The position numbers and the translations under genes were made by a program. From assembly GCA_934659475.1 (NCBI GenBank), contig CAKUHX010000003.1, positions 1 to 34,198 on the forward strand: a stretch of 34,198 nt of DNA. The letters are read 5' to 3'. Within the stretch, counting starts at the first letter, position 1, and every line of letters starts with the position of its first letter. The notes under the pieces were generated by a model. It saw only the letters and a program-made list of their open reading frames with translations. It made no database searches and was not told the origin of the DNA. Source of the stretch: an uncultured Oscillospiraceae bacterium. Its GTDB lineage: Bacteria; Bacillota; Clostridia; Oscillospirales; Oscillospiraceae. Of this stretch, positions 23,762 through 33,205 are shown in pieces.

Positions 23762-24733
23762 TCAGCACAGCTGGCGCCGGATCTCCTCGGTGATGCGGTA
23801 GACGTCCGCAAGGGTGGTGATGCGGACGATCTGCTCCTTAAAATGTCCCGCCCGGGGCACGCCCTTCAGATACCAGGCATACTGCTTCCGGGCCTCCAGA
23901 CAGGCGATCTTCTCCCCCTTGACGGCGGCGGCCATCTCAAACTGCCGCACGGCGGCGTCGCACCGCTGCTCCAGGGGGGGCAGGTCGGGGATGGGCCGCC
24001 CCTCCAGGGCGGCTTTGCACTGGGCAAAGATCCAGGGGTTGCCCAGGGCCCCGCGGCCCACCATGGCGATGTCCGCCCCGGTGTGGGCCAGGATGCGGGG
24101 GGCGTCCTCCCCCCGGAAAATGTCGCCGTTGGCCATCACCGGGATGTGCACCGCCTGCTTCACCTTGGCGATCCAGTCCCAGTCCGCCGCTCCGGCGTAC
24201 ATCTGGGCCCGGGTGCGGCCGTGGACGGCGATGGCGGCGGCCCCGGCCTGCTCCATGGCCCGGGCGAACTCCACGCAGTTGATAGAGCCGCTGTCCCAGC
24301 CCAGGCGGAACTTCACCGTAACCGGCCGTCCCGCCCCGCGGATCACCGCCTCCAGCACCTTCACCGCCAGCTCCGGCGTACGCATCAGGCCGGAGCCGTC
24401 CCCGGAGTTGGCCACCTTGGGCACGGGGCAGCCCATGTTGATGTCGATGATGTCCGCGCCGGAGATCTGGGCGGCGATGGCCGCCCCCTCCTGCATGCAC
24501 ACGGGGTCGCTGCCGAAGATCTGGGCGGCGAAGGGGCGCTCCCCCTCCCCCCGGGCCAGCAGGGGGACGGACTTCTTGTCCTGATAGCACAGGGCCTTGG
24601 CGCTGACCATCTCCGTACAGGTCAGCCCCGCCCCCTGCTCCCGGCAGATGGTGCGGAAGGCCGCGTCCGTCACCCCCGCCATGGGGCCCAGGGCCAGAGG
24701 CGTTTCGATCTTTGCTCCGCCGATGGATACCAT
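23762..24733 (-). CDS. tRNA-dihydrouridine synthase (DusB-like)
   Basis: A 323-residue FMN enzyme that reduces uridine to dihydrouridine in tRNA. LGPMAGVTDAAFR (15-27) and QIFGSDP mark the FMN-binding barrel. The catalytic Cys102 lies in DINMGCPVPKV, followed by KFRLGW, VHGRTRAQMY, ANGDI and GRGALGNPWIF. A C-terminal helical RNA-binding domain spans about 245-323. The ATG at 24733 follows AAAGGAGGGG; the longer frame upstream crosses the promoter. It leads an operon with the sigma and anti-sigma genes and is divergent from gdpP. The subtype (DusB versus others) is inferred from overall resemblance. Confidence 0.95.
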   Translation of the reverse strand: MVSIGGAKIETPLALGPMAGVTDAAFRTICREQGAGLTCTEMVSAKALCYQDKKSVPLLARGEGERPFAAQIFGSDPVCMQEGAAIAAQISGADIIDINMGCPVPKVANSGDGSGLMRTPELAVKVLEAVIRGAGRPVTVKFRLGWDSGSINCVEFARAMEQAGAAAIAVHGRTRAQMYAGAADWDWIAKVKQAVHIPVMANGDIFRGEDAPRILAHTGADIAMVGRGALGNPWIFAQCKAALEGRPIPDLPPLEQRCDAAVRQFEMAAAVKGEKIACLEARKQYAWYLKGVPRAGHFKEQIVRITTLADVYRITEEIRRQLC

Positions 24734-24771
24734 AGGGACGCGCCCCTCCTTTCCGCAAAACTCCGCCGCAT

Positions 24772-24800
24772 ATTGTAACACAGGCCGCCGGGGATGGCAA
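24772..24800 (-). promoter_or_regulatory. Predicted promoter of the dus-sigma-anti-sigma operon
   Basis: On the minus strand TTGCCA (24800-24795), a 17-base spacer and TACAAT (24777-24772), 38 bases before the dus ATG. Confidence 0.65.
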
Positions 24801-24869
24801 GCGGGGCGCGCCGGGACAAAGGCATGAGCGGTCCGGCCCGTTTTCGCCGGCAAAGCGGCGAATTTGCAG

Positions 24870-24898
24870 TTGTTTTTTCCGCCGGGAATTGCTATAAT
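24870..24898 (+). promoter_or_regulatory. Predicted promoter of gdpP-rplI-dnaB
   Basis: TTGTTT (24870-24875), a 17-base spacer and a perfect TATAAT (24893-24898) with an extended TGC in front. Confidence 0.7.
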
Positions 24899-24989
24899 AA
24901 AATACCCTTAATATGGGATGTTGTTTCTATTATACATCCCCGTGGGCACAGCCGCCGGGGATATGGACGAAAGGAAAGGGTGTTCTGCA

Positions 24990-26975
24990 TTGGATCGCAA
25001 GCTGACTCAATTGCTCCAGCCCAGTGCCCAGCTGTATTTTCTCTGTCTGATCCTGTTCACCCTCGGCACCTGCTTCTTCAGCCCCTATCTGGCTGCGGGG
25101 GAGGCCGTGGTGGTGATCCTGCTGGGCCTTTATGACCACCGCAGCCGCCGGACCCGGCAGAAGGCCATCCAGAAGTATCTGGACAACGTGACCGGCAACG
25201 TGGAGCAGGCCACCAAGGACTCGGTGACCAACGCCCCCCTGCCCATGCTCATTTTCCGGCCGGAGAGCGGGGACATCATCTGGAGCAACGACCGCTTTCT
25301 GAGCATCGCCGGGGAGCGGGAGCACCTGTATGACTCCAAGCTGTCCAGCGTGGCCCCGGGGTTCGACGCCCGGTGGCTGATGGAGGGGAAGAGCCAGTGC
25401 CCCGGCGAGGTGGCCCTGGGGGACAAGAAGTTCCTGGTGTTCGGCGGCCTGGTGCGCACGGGCAGCCGGGGCAGCATGGGCTTTCTGGCCAGCACCTACT
25501 GGGTGGACGTCACCGCCTTCTGCGCCGACCGGGACCGGTATCTGGCCTCCCGCCCGGTGGCGGCGGTGCTGCTGATCGACAACTACGAGGACCTGATGAA
25601 GAACCTGTCGGAGAACGAGCGCTCCGCCATCATGTCCGCCATCAACACCCACCTGGACGCCTGGACGGCGGGGGCCCACGGCCTGCTGCGCCGGCTGGAG
25701 CGGGAGCGCTACCTGTTCATCTTCGAGGAGCAGTATCTCCCCGCCATGGCGGAGAAGAAGTTCGACCTGTTGGATCTGGTGCGGCAGGTGAAGAACCCCA
25801 GCGGCATCAATGCCTCTATGTCCATCGGCATCGGCAAGGGGGCCGACTCCTTCCAGGAGCTGCTGCAGCTGGCCAACCAGTCCATCGAGATGGCCCTGTC
25901 CCGGGGGGGCGACCAGGCCGTGGTTCGGAACAAGGACAACTTTGAGTTCTACGGCGGCCGCGCCAAGGAGACGGAGAAGCGCACCAAGGTGAAGAGCCGG
26001 GTGATGGCCAACTCCCTGTGCGCCCTGCTGTCCGACTCCTCCAACGTGTTCATCATGGGCCACCGCATGGCGGACAACGACTGCATCGGCGCCGCCGCCG
26101 GCGTGTTCGCCGCCGCGCGGAAGCTGGGCGTGCCCGCCCACATCATCCGGGAGGCCGGCACCATCCCCGCCCAGGAGCTGGTGGACCATCTGGCCGCCCT
26201 GCCCGAGTACCGGGACGGCTTCCTGTCCGCCGCCGACGCCAAGTCCCTGGCGGATGACCGCTCCCTGGTGGTGGTGGTGGACACCAACCGCCCGGAGCAG
26301 GTACAGGCGCCGGAGCTGCTTCAGCTGTGTCCCCGGGTGGCGGTGATCGACCACCACCGCCGGGCCGCCACTTACATCGAGGGGGCCGCCCTGAACTACC
26401 ACGAGCCCTACGCCTCCTCCGCCAGTGAGCTGGTGACCGAGCTGCTCCAGTGCGTGATGGAGCCGGCGGACCTGCTGCGGGCCGAGGCCGAGGCCCTGCT
26501 GGCCGGCATCGTGCTGGACACCAAGAACTTCACCATGCGCACCGGCGGCCGCACCTTCGAGGCGGCGGCCTTCCTCCGCCGCTCCGGCGCGGACACCGCC
26601 GAGGTGAAAAAGCTCTTCCAGAACGATCTGGAGGACACCATCGCCAAATATTCCATCATCCAGAACGCCCACCTGTACCGGGAGCACATCGCCGTGGCGG
26701 TGTCGGCAAAGCCGGTGGGACGGGTGATCGCCGCCCAGGCGGCGGACGAGCTGCTGAACATCATCGGCATCGACGCCTCCTTCGTCCTGGCCCCCGACGG
26801 GGACACGGTGAACATCTCCGCCCGCTCCATGGGGGACGTGAACGTTCAGGTGGTGCTGGAGGCCCTGGGCGGCGGCGGCAACGCCGCGGCTGCCGGCGGC
26901 CAGGTGACGGGCAAGTCCATCGAGGACGTGGCCCGGGAGCTGATGCAGGCCATCGACCAATATCTGGAGGGGTAG
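24990..26975 (+). CDS. gdpP: Cyclic-di-AMP phosphodiesterase GdpP
   Basis: A 661-residue membrane phosphodiesterase that hydrolyses c-di-AMP to pApA. Two N-terminal helices (about 15-33 and 36-48) anchor it. A PAS-like domain (about 80-150) and a degenerate GGDEF domain (about 190-315) follow. The DHH domain carries GHRMADNDCIGA with His358, Asp362 and Asp364, then VVVDTN with Asp431 and the IDHH signature (Asp454 to His456). The DHHA1 domain ends the protein. The TTG at 24990 follows AAGGAAAGGG and gives nearly the length of the Bacillus enzyme (659). ATG codons at 24963 and 24918 have no such site. The order gdpP-rplI-dnaB is conserved in Bacillota. Confidence 0.95.
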   Translation: MDRKLTQLLQPSAQLYFLCLILFTLGTCFFSPYLAAGEAVVVILLGLYDHRSRRTRQKAIQKYLDNVTGNVEQATKDSVTNAPLPMLIFRPESGDIIWSNDRFLSIAGEREHLYDSKLSSVAPGFDARWLMEGKSQCPGEVALGDKKFLVFGGLVRTGSRGSMGFLASTYWVDVTAFCADRDRYLASRPVAAVLLIDNYEDLMKNLSENERSAIMSAINTHLDAWTAGAHGLLRRLERERYLFIFEEQYLPAMAEKKFDLLDLVRQVKNPSGINASMSIGIGKGADSFQELLQLANQSIEMALSRGGDQAVVRNKDNFEFYGGRAKETEKRTKVKSRVMANSLCALLSDSSNVFIMGHRMADNDCIGAAAGVFAAARKLGVPAHIIREAGTIPAQELVDHLAALPEYRDGFLSAADAKSLADDRSLVVVVDTNRPEQVQAPELLQLCPRVAVIDHHRRAATYIEGAALNYHEPYASSASELVTELLQCVMEPADLLRAEAEALLAGIVLDTKNFTMRTGGRTFEAAAFLRRSGADTAEVKKLFQNDLEDTIAKYSIIQNAHLYREHIAVAVSAKPVGRVIAAQAADELLNIIGIDASFVLAPDGDTVNISARSMGDVNVQVVLEALGGGGNAAAAGGQVTGKSIEDVARELMQAIDQYLEG

Positions 26976-27054
26976 GCCCCAAAACGACACAAGTCCACCC
27001 GGTCCCGGCGTCTGCGCCGGGCTGAAAAGAAGGATCATTTAGGAGGAAACGAAC

Positions 27055-27501
27055 ATGAAAGTCATTTTACAGCAGGATGTGCGCGGCCAGGGCAAGAAGG
27101 GCCAGCTGGTGGAGATCTCCGACGGCTACGCCCGCAACTTTCTTCTGCCCCGCAAGCTGGCTGTGCCCGCCACCGCCGAGAACATCAACACCATGAAGCT
27201 GCAGGAGAAGGCCCGTCAGGCCCAGATGGCCGCCGAGAAGGCGGAGGCCCAGGCTCTGGCCGAGAAGCTGCAGGGCATCCAGGTGAAGCTGGCCGCCAAG
27301 GCCGGCGAGGGCGGCCGCCTGTTCGGCGCCGTCACCAGTAAGGAGATCGCCGAGGCCCTGTCCGCCCAGTTCGGCCTGAACATCACCAAGACCAAGCTGG
27401 TCCTGGATGAGCCCATCAAGGCCTGCGGCGGCTACCAGATCAAGGCCAAGCTGGGCTATGAGATCGTAGGCACGGTGAACGTGCTGGTGGTCGAGGGATA
27501 A
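27055..27501 (+). CDS. rplI: 50S ribosomal protein L9
   Basis: A 148-residue ribosomal protein that binds 23S rRNA near the L1 stalk. The N-terminal domain MKVILQQDVRGQGKKGQLVE is followed by the signature DGYARNFLLPRKLA. A long charged connecting helix (about 45-80) and the C-terminal domain (85-148) are complete. The ATG follows TTAGGAGGAAAC at an ideal distance. It sits 79 bases after gdpP. The normal next gene, dnaB, is separated by a repeat element. Confidence 0.97.
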   Translation: MKVILQQDVRGQGKKGQLVEISDGYARNFLLPRKLAVPATAENINTMKLQEKARQAQMAAEKAEAQALAEKLQGIQVKLAAKAGEGGRLFGAVTSKEIAEALSAQFGLNITKTKLVLDEPIKACGGYQIKAKLGYEIVGTVNVLVVEG

Positions 27502-27514
27502 TTCAACTCAAATG

Positions 27515-27643
27515 ATACGGTGCTGTTGTCATTGCGAGCCAGTCCGCAGACTGGCGCGGCAATCCGTTTTCTCTGATGTTTTGAATACGGATTCCCACGG
27601 CAGTGACATCGGTCACTGCCTCGGAATGACGATTTTTCCGTAT
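27515..27643. repeat. Palindromic MITE-like intergenic repeat between rplI and dnaB
   Basis: The core 27528-27630 is built of two long imperfect inverted arms. The ends GTCATTGCGAG (27528-27538) and CTCGGAATGAC (27620-27630) match with one mismatch. The inner ends, around 27555-27567 and 27587-27599, match with two. Each arm holds its own hairpin: CCAGTC/GACTGG (27539-27554) and GGCAGTGAC/GTCACTGCC (27599-27620). An outer ATACGG/CCGTAT pair (27515-27520, 27638-27643) may also belong. There is no coding capacity, so movement would depend on a transposase elsewhere. It resembles the TCATTGCGAG-type repeats I know from several bacterial groups. Confidence 0.7.
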
Positions 27644-27706
27644 TAAGGAATGCGCTCTGCGCACTTGCAGGGTGGAATAGCGGCCATAGAAAGAGAAGGT
27701 GATCCC

Positions 27707-29062
27707 ATGGCGTTTGAGGAAGATCAGCTGCTGCTGCGGCAGATGCCCCACAGCGTAGAGGCGGAGCAGGCCGTTCTGGGCTCTATGCTCATCGACTCCC
27801 GGTGCGTGCCGGAGGTCATCGATCAGCTGCGCCCCGACGACTTCTATCTCCGCCAGGATCGGGAGATCTATGAGGCCATCTACTCCATGTTCAACTACTC
27901 CATGACCATCGACCCGGTCACGGTGCTGGAAAACATGAAGAAAAACGGCACCTATGACGAGGCCACCTCCCGGGGCTACGTCCTGCAGCTCATGGACACC
28001 ACCCCCACCGCGGCCAACGTGAAGGAGTATGTGTCCATCCTGAAGGACAAGACCCTGCTGCGCCGGGTGGCGGAGACGGCGGGAGAACTGACCGCCCAGA
28101 TCCAGCAGGGCACCGAGACGGGCCAGGACATGCTGGAGATGGCCGAGCAGCGCATCTATGCCATCCGCCAGGGCCGGGCCGCCCGGGGGCTGACCCCCAT
28201 CTCTCAGGTGGTCATCGAGGCGTATGAGCGCCTGAACGAGCTGGCCGCCAGCGACAGCGCCATCCCCGGCCTGTCCACCGGTCTGGTGGATCTGGACCGG
28301 GCCATCTCCGGTCTGAACAAGTCCGACCTGATCCTGCTGGCCGCCCGTCCCGGCATGGGCAAGACCTCTATGGCCCTGAACATCCTGCTGGAGGCGGGGA
28401 AGAAGTCCGGGAAGAACGTGGTGTTCTTCTCCCTGGAAATGAGCCGGGAACAGCTGGCCCTGCGGCTGATCTCCAGCGAGTGCTTCGTGGACAACAAGAA
28501 GCTGGTCACCGGCAAGCTCACCGACGAGGACTGGGAGAAGGTGGCCGCCGCCGCCGACTCTCTGAACCAGTCCAAGATCCTGATCGATGACGACTCCACC
28601 GTCACCGTGGCGGACATCAACGCCAAGTGCCGCCGGGTGGAAAACCTGGGTCTGGTGGTCATCGACTACCTCCAGCTGATGCAGTCCGCCGGGGGCAAGG
28701 CCCGCTCCGGAGACAACCGGCAGCAGATCGTGTCCGACATCTCCCGCTCCCTGAAGATCATGGCCAAGGAGCTGAACGTGCCCGTTTTGTGCCTGTCCCA
28801 GCTGTCCCGCGCCAACGAGAGCCGCACGGACAAGCGCCCCATGCTGTCCGATCTGCGTGAATCGGGCGCCATCGAGCAGGACGCCGACATCGTCATGTTC
28901 CTCTACCGGGAGGGCTACTACAATAAGGATACGGAGAACCCCAACCTGGCCGAGTGCATCATCGCCAAGAACCGCCACGGCGAGACCCGCACCGTAGAGC
29001 TGCAGTGGCTGCCCGAGTTCACCACCTTCGGCAGCATGGAGTGGCGTCAGGAGGAGTATTAA
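27707..29062 (+). CDS. dnaB: Replicative DNA helicase DnaB
   Basis: A 451-residue hexameric replicative helicase. The N-terminal DnaB domain begins with MPHSVEAEQAVLGSMLID and ends near 115, with a linker to about 175. The RecA-like domain has Walker A AARPGMGKT (212-220), FFSLEMS, Walker B LVVIDYLQLM, LSQLSR and the C-terminal KNRHG arginine-finger region. There is no intein. The ATG at 27707 follows GAAGGTGAT, a very good ribosome-binding site; an in-frame ATG at 27650 lies next to the repeat and lacks one. Called dnaC in Bacillus. tilS follows after 156 bases with two hairpins. Confidence 0.97.
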   Translation: MAFEEDQLLLRQMPHSVEAEQAVLGSMLIDSRCVPEVIDQLRPDDFYLRQDREIYEAIYSMFNYSMTIDPVTVLENMKKNGTYDEATSRGYVLQLMDTTPTAANVKEYVSILKDKTLLRRVAETAGELTAQIQQGTETGQDMLEMAEQRIYAIRQGRAARGLTPISQVVIEAYERLNELAASDSAIPGLSTGLVDLDRAISGLNKSDLILLAARPGMGKTSMALNILLEAGKKSGKNVVFFSLEMSREQLALRLISSECFVDNKKLVTGKLTDEDWEKVAAAADSLNQSKILIDDDSTVTVADINAKCRRVENLGLVVIDYLQLMQSAGGKARSGDNRQQIVSDISRSLKIMAKELNVPVLCLSQLSRANESRTDKRPMLSDLRESGAIEQDADIVMFLYREGYYNKDTENPNLAECIIAKNRHGETRTVELQWLPEFTTFGSMEWRQEEY

Positions 29063-29109
29063 AGCGCCCCCACAAGAATGCTCCGCCCAGGGGCCAACGA
29101 TAGAGTGCC

Positions 29110-29199
29110 GGGCCGCCGTATAGGGCGGCCCCTACGCGATACCACAGACATAAACGAACTGACAGGCCCCCGCAAAGCCCGGTACAGCGGGCTTTGCGG
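29110..29199 (+). other. Two hairpins in the dnaB-tilS spacer
   Basis: Hairpin one pairs GGGCCGCC (29110-29117) with GGCGGCCC (29124-29131). Hairpin two is a perfect 12-bp stem (29170-29181 with 29188-29199), both with 6-base loops. Neither has a T-run on the plus strand. The second ends just before the tilS ribosome-binding site. The first, with flanking AGGGGC-type bases, resembles a dispersed intergenic repeat. Confidence 0.55.
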
Positions 29200-29218
29200 C
29201 GATGAAAGGCGGCGTATT

Positions 29219-30670
29219 ATGCTGGAGCCGGCAGAGAAGCTGATCGCAGAATACAGGATGCTGCCCCCGGGGACCCGTGTGCTGTGCGCCCTGTCCGGGG
29301 GGGCGGACTCCGTATGCCTGATGCACCTTCTGTACCGGCTGCGGCGCAGGCTGGACATCCAGGTGGCCGCCGCCCACTACAACCACTGCCTGCGGGGGGC
29401 GGAATCCGACCGGGACGAACAGTTCGTCCGGGAGTTCGTGTCCCAGTGCTGCGGCCCCGACCGGCACCCCGGCCCCATGGGCGTGGCCCAGCCCCTGCCG
29501 GGATCGGAGCTGACCGTGGGCCGGGGAGACGTGGCCGCTCAGGCTGCCCGGACCGGCCAGGGCATCGAGGAGACCGCCCGGCAGATGCGGTACGATTTCC
29601 TTCAGCAGGCGGCCCGTGAGCTGGACTGCACCGTGATCGCCACCGCCCACAACGCCGACGACAACGCCGAAACAGTGCTGCTGCACCTGATGCGGGGCAC
29701 TGGACTGCGGGGGCTGGCGGGCATCCCCCCGGTGCGGGACAACATCGTCCGCCCCCTGCTGACCACCACCCGGGAGGAGATCGAGGACTATCTCCGCACT
29801 CAGGGTCTGCCCTGGGTGGAGGACAGCACCAACCGCAGCGACCAATATCTCCGCAACCGGGTGCGCCACCAGGTGATCCCCGCCCTGCGCCAGGCAGCCC
29901 CGGGCTTTGACCGCAGGCTGATCGGATTTTCCTCCGCGGTCCGCAGCGACGAGGCCTATCTGGAGCAGCTGGCCGAACAGGCCCTGGCCGGCCTGCGGCA
30001 GAAGGACGGGCGGCTGACCTGCCCCGCCGCTGCGGTGGCAGGGCAGGCAGACCCCATCGCCCTGCGGTGCGCCCGCCTGCTGATGACCCGGGCCCGGAAC
30101 GGCGACAGCCGCTGCACCGCCGCCCACCTGCGGGCCCTGGTGGGGCTGTGCCGCAGTGATGACCCCTCCGCACGGATCGACCTGCCCGGAGACCTGTTGG
30201 TCCGGCGGGAATACGACCTGCTGGTACTGGAGAAGAGCCCTCCCGCTCCCCCGGGCACGGCGGAGGCCACGCTCTCCCTCCCCGGAGAGACAGACTGGGG
30301 CGGCTGGCGCATCGCCTGCACCCGGGAGACCTACGCCGGCCAGCCCTGCGGCCCCCGGGACTTCTGGCTGGACGGCGGCCTGACCGCCCTGACGGTGCGG
30401 CCCCGCCGCACGGGGGACACCCTGGCCCCGCCGGGGCGCCATGAGAAGAGCCTGAAGCGCTGGTTCATCGACGAAAAGGTCCCCGCCCACCGGCGGGAGC
30501 AGATCCCTGTCCTGGCGGCGGGGCGGGCCGCGGCCGCCGTGTGCGGCCTGGGCCCCGACCGGCGGCACGTCCCCGGGGCGGGAGCGCCCGCCTGGCACAT
30601 CACCCTGACCGAGAGACAGTCCCCGTCCCCATCCGGGGCGGGTGAAAATAAAAGTCATACACGAAAGTGA
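29219..30670 (+). CDS. tilS: tRNA(Ile)-lysidine synthetase TilS
   Basis: A 483-residue enzyme that attaches lysine to C34 of the AUA-reading tRNA-Ile, an essential step of decoding. The ATP PP-loop SGGADS is at 26-31. [48 protein letters not shown] and RPLL follow in the family order. The middle domain and the C-terminal TilS_C part ([31 protein letters not shown]) are complete. The ATG at 29219 follows GAAAGGCGG; the longer frame would run through the hairpins. It forms the conserved order tilS-hpt-ftsH, with the stop 11 bases before hpt. Confidence 0.95.
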   Translation: MLEPAEKLIAEYRMLPPGTRVLCALSGGADSVCLMHLLYRLRRRLDIQVAAAHYNHCLRGAESDRDEQFVREFVSQCCGPDRHPGPMGVAQPLPGSELTVGRGDVAAQAARTGQGIEETARQMRYDFLQQAARELDCTVIATAHNADDNAETVLLHLMRGTGLRGLAGIPPVRDNIVRPLLTTTREEIEDYLRTQGLPWVEDSTNRSDQYLRNRVRHQVIPALRQAAPGFDRRLIGFSSAVRSDEAYLEQLAEQALAGLRQKDGRLTCPAAAVAGQADPIALRCARLLMTRARNGDSRCTAAHLRALVGLCRSDDPSARIDLPGDLLVRREYDLLVLEKSPPAPPGTAEATLSLPGETDWGGWRIACTRETYAGQPCGPRDFWLDGGLTALTVRPRRTGDTLAPPGRHEKSLKRWFIDEKVPAHRREQIPVLAAGRAAAAVCGLGPDRRHVPGAGAPAWHITLTERQSPSPSGAGENKSHTRK

Positions 30671-30681
30671 GAGGAAGCATC

Positions 30682-31224
30682 ATGCTGGAGAAAAATATCG
30701 AAAAGGTCCTGCTGACCAAGGAACAGCTGGAGCAGCGCATCAAGGAGCTGGGCGCGGAGATCACCCGGGATTATCAGGGGAAGGAGCTCGTACTGGCGGC
30801 GGTGCTGCGGGGATCCTATGTGTTCATGGCCGACCTGACCCGGGCCATCGACCTGCCCCTGACGGTGGACTTTATGGCCGTGTCCTCCTACGGCGCGGGC
30901 ACCGTCAGCTCCGGCCAGGTGGAGATCAAAAAGGACCTGTCCGACCCCATCGAGGGCAAAAACCTGCTGATCATCGAGGACATCCTGGACTCCGGCAACA
31001 CGCTGTACTACCTGATGGACGTGCTGTCCGCCCGGCACCCGGCCTCCATCCGCATCTGCACCCTGCTGGACAAGCCGGAGCGGCGGGTCAAGCCCATCAA
31101 GGCGGATTACTCCGGCTTTGTCATCCCCGACGCCTTCGTGGTGGGCTACGGTCTGGACTACGCGGAGAAGTACCGCAACCTGCCCTATGTGGGCGTACTC
31201 AAGCCGGAGGTCTATCAGGGCTGA
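30682..31224 (+). CDS. hpt: Hypoxanthine phosphoribosyltransferase
   Basis: A 180-residue purine-salvage enzyme making IMP or GMP from hypoxanthine or guanine and [26 protein letters not shown] and the PRPP-binding loop [12 protein letters not shown] are clear, with [29 protein letters not shown] at the end. The ATG at 30682 is preceded by GAGAGGA. A GTG at 30667 overlaps the tilS stop as GTGA but lacks its own site. In Bacillus the TilS and HprT proteins cooperate in ftsH control; whether that applies here is unknown. Confidence 0.95.
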   Translation: MLEKNIEKVLLTKEQLEQRIKELGAEITRDYQGKELVLAAVLRGSYVFMADLTRAIDLPLTVDFMAVSSYGAGTVSSGQVEIKKDLSDPIEGKNLLIIEDILDSGNTLYYLMDVLSARHPASIRICTLLDKPERRVKPIKADYSGFVIPDAFVVGYGLDYAEKYRNLPYVGVLKPEVYQG

Positions 31225-31256
31225 GCCCCTGAGCCCCCGGGAAAGGACGTGAGCGT

Positions 31257-33134
31257 TTGAAGCGAATGTCGGGACGGGATCTGTCCCTTTATCTGGCCGT
31301 GGTGCTGGTGTTCTTTATGGTGGTGAACATGATCCAGGGCATGGACCGCCAGGACGACCCCAGCTACAGCCAGATCCGCACCTATTTTGAGCAGGAGCGG
31401 GTCAAGCGCTTTCAGCTGAAGGACGACACCCTGACGCTGGAGCTGCGGGGTGAGGGGGACGCCGTCTCCACCGTCACCTGTCAGCTGGGGGACACCCGGC
31501 TGTTTTACGACGACCTGCGGGAGCTGATCGACGCCCAGCGGCGCCAGGGGATCATCGAGGATTACAACATCCTGCCGGGGGTGGAGAGCGCCTGGTGGTA
31601 CTCTCTGCTGCCCTATGCCATCACTCTGGGCGGGCTGGCCCTGCTGTGGTACTTTATGATGCTGCGCCGGGGCGCCAACGGGGGCGACGGCGGGCCGGGT
31701 CCCAACCGGTTCAGCCGGGCCAAGGCCACCTTTGCCGACGACATGGGCAAAAAGGTCACCTTCCAGGACGTGGCCGGAGCCGACGAGGAGAAGGAGGAGC
31801 TGCAGGAGGTGGTGGACTTCCTGCGGGACCCGGAGAAATACACCGCCCTGGGGGCCCGCGTGCCCAAGGGCGTGCTGCTGGTGGGCCCCCCGGGCACCGG
31901 CAAGACACTGATCGCCAAGGCGGTGGCCGGTGAGGCCGGGGTGCAGTTCCTGTCCATCTCCGGCTCCGCCTTTGTAGAGCTGTATGTGGGCGTGGGCGCC
32001 AGCCGGGTGCGGGACCTGTTCGAGCAGGCCAAGAAGGACGCCCCCGCCATCGTGTTCATCGACGAGATCGACGCCGTGGGCCGCCAGCGGGGCACCGGTC
32101 TGGGCGGCGGCCACGACGAGCGGGAGCAGACCCTGAACCAGCTACTGGTAGAGATGGACGGCTTCTCCGCCAACGAGGGGGTCATCGTCATGGCGGCCAC
32201 CAACCGCCCGGACATTCTGGATCCCGCCCTGCTGCGGCCCGGCCGGTTCGACCGGCAGATCTACGTGGGCCTGCCCGACATCAGGGGCAGGGAGGAGATC
32301 CTGAAGGTCCACGCCCGGAAGAAGCCCCTGGCCGAGGACGTATCCCTGAAGGAGCTGGCCGGGGCCACCGCCGGCTTTACCGGGGCCGATCTGGAGAACC
32401 TGCTGAACGAGGGGGCCCTGCTGGCCGCCCGGGAGGGCAAGCCCTATCTCACCCGGGAGGCTCTGCGTCAGGCCATGATGAAGGTGATCGCCGGGCCGGA
32501 GAAGCGCAGCCGGGTGCAGACGGAGCACACCCGCCGCCTGACCGCCTATCACGAGGCGGGCCACGCCGTGGTCATCCACGAGATGACCACCCAGGACCCC
32601 GTCCACCAGATCACCATCGTGCCCCGGGGCATGGCCGGGGGGATGACCGTGTCCCTGCCCACGGAGGACCGGGCCTATCTGTCCAAGAAGGAGCTGGAGG
32701 AACGCATTGCCGTCTGTCTGGGCGGACGGGCCGCCGAGCAGCTGGTGCTGGGGGACATCTCCACCGGCGCCTCCAGCGACATCCAGAAGGCCACCTCCAC
32801 CGCCCGGGCCATGGTGACCAAATACGGCATGAGCGACCGGCTGGGCTCGGTGGCCTACGCCAGCGAGAACGATGAAGTGTTCATCGGCCGCACCATGGGC
32901 CACACCCAGAACTACTCCGAGGAGGTGGCCGCCGCCATCGACGAGGAGGTCAAGGCCATCGTGGACCGGGCCTACGCCCGGTGCGAGGCCATCCTGACGG
33001 AGAAGCGGCCGGAGCTGGAGCTGACCGCCCGCTACCTGCTGGACCACGAGACCATGGAGGCCGATGTGTTCGCCAAGGTCTTTACCGACCCCGGCGCGGA
33101 GGAATTCGCCCCCTACCGCCAGCAGAAGGACTGA
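31257..33134 (+). CDS. ftsH: ATP-dependent zinc metalloprotease FtsH
   Basis: A 625-residue membrane AAA+ protease that degrades membrane and short-lived regulatory proteins. Two helices (about 9-26 and 115-136) flank a small outside domain. Walker A is GPPGTGKT (210-217), with Walker [12 protein letters not shown] and the SRH region downstream. The zinc-binding HEAGH is at 432-436. The C-terminus ([11 protein letters not shown]) is short. The TTG at 31257 is favoured because AAAGGA lies 9 bases upstream; the ATG three codons later is rather far from it. It is the last gene of tilS-hpt-ftsH, followed by a hairpin. Confidence 0.96.
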   Translation: MKRMSGRDLSLYLAVVLVFFMVVNMIQGMDRQDDPSYSQIRTYFEQERVKRFQLKDDTLTLELRGEGDAVSTVTCQLGDTRLFYDDLRELIDAQRRQGIIEDYNILPGVESAWWYSLLPYAITLGGLALLWYFMMLRRGANGGDGGPGPNRFSRAKATFADDMGKKVTFQDVAGADEEKEELQEVVDFLRDPEKYTALGARVPKGVLLVGPPGTGKTLIAKAVAGEAGVQFLSISGSAFVELYVGVGASRVRDLFEQAKKDAPAIVFIDEIDAVGRQRGTGLGGGHDEREQTLNQLLVEMDGFSANEGVIVMAATNRPDILDPALLRPGRFDRQIYVGLPDIRGREEILKVHARKKPLAEDVSLKELAGATAGFTGADLENLLNEGALLAAREGKPYLTREALRQAMMKVIAGPEKRSRVQTEHTRRLTAYHEAGHAVVIHEMTTQDPVHQITIVPRGMAGGMTVSLPTEDRAYLSKKELEERIAVCLGGRAAEQLVLGDISTGASSDIQKATSTARAMVTKYGMSDRLGSVAYASENDEVFIGRTMGHTQNYSEEVAAAIDEEVKAIVDRAYARCEAILTEKRPELELTARYLLDHETMEADVFAKVFTDPGAEEFAPYRQQKD

Positions 33135-33140
33135 GCACGC

Positions 33141-33169
33141 AGCCGCCCCGTGAAACGCCCGGGGCGGCT
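33141..33169 (+). terminator. Probable terminator of the tilS-hpt-ftsH operon
   Basis: A perfect 10-bp stem (33141-33150 with 33160-33169), 6 bases after the ftsH stop. Only TTATT follows, so termination may be incomplete and the TSUP gene could receive read-through. Confidence 0.55.
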
Positions 33170-33205
33170 TATTCCGGAACAGAAAGACAAGGAGAGACAG
33201 ATCCT

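Larger units (their letters stand above)
24734..24989. other. Divergent intergenic region between dus and gdpP
   Basis: 256 bases without a gene. It holds back-to-back promoters for the two flanking genes and a short GC hairpin (TTCGCCGG with CGGCGAA, about 24843-24862) upstream of the gdpP -35 box. The gdpP leader is about 85 bases. Nothing else is recognised. Confidence 0.5.

Noticed and set aside
24930..27038. A 702-residue open frame antisense to gdpP
   Set aside because: The same GC-driven shadow effect; low-complexity product, and it runs across the gdpP promoter side and the rplI leader.
29110..29199. Hairpins after dnaB, considered as a terminator
   Set aside because: Neither stem is followed by T residues on the plus strand; left as structural elements.
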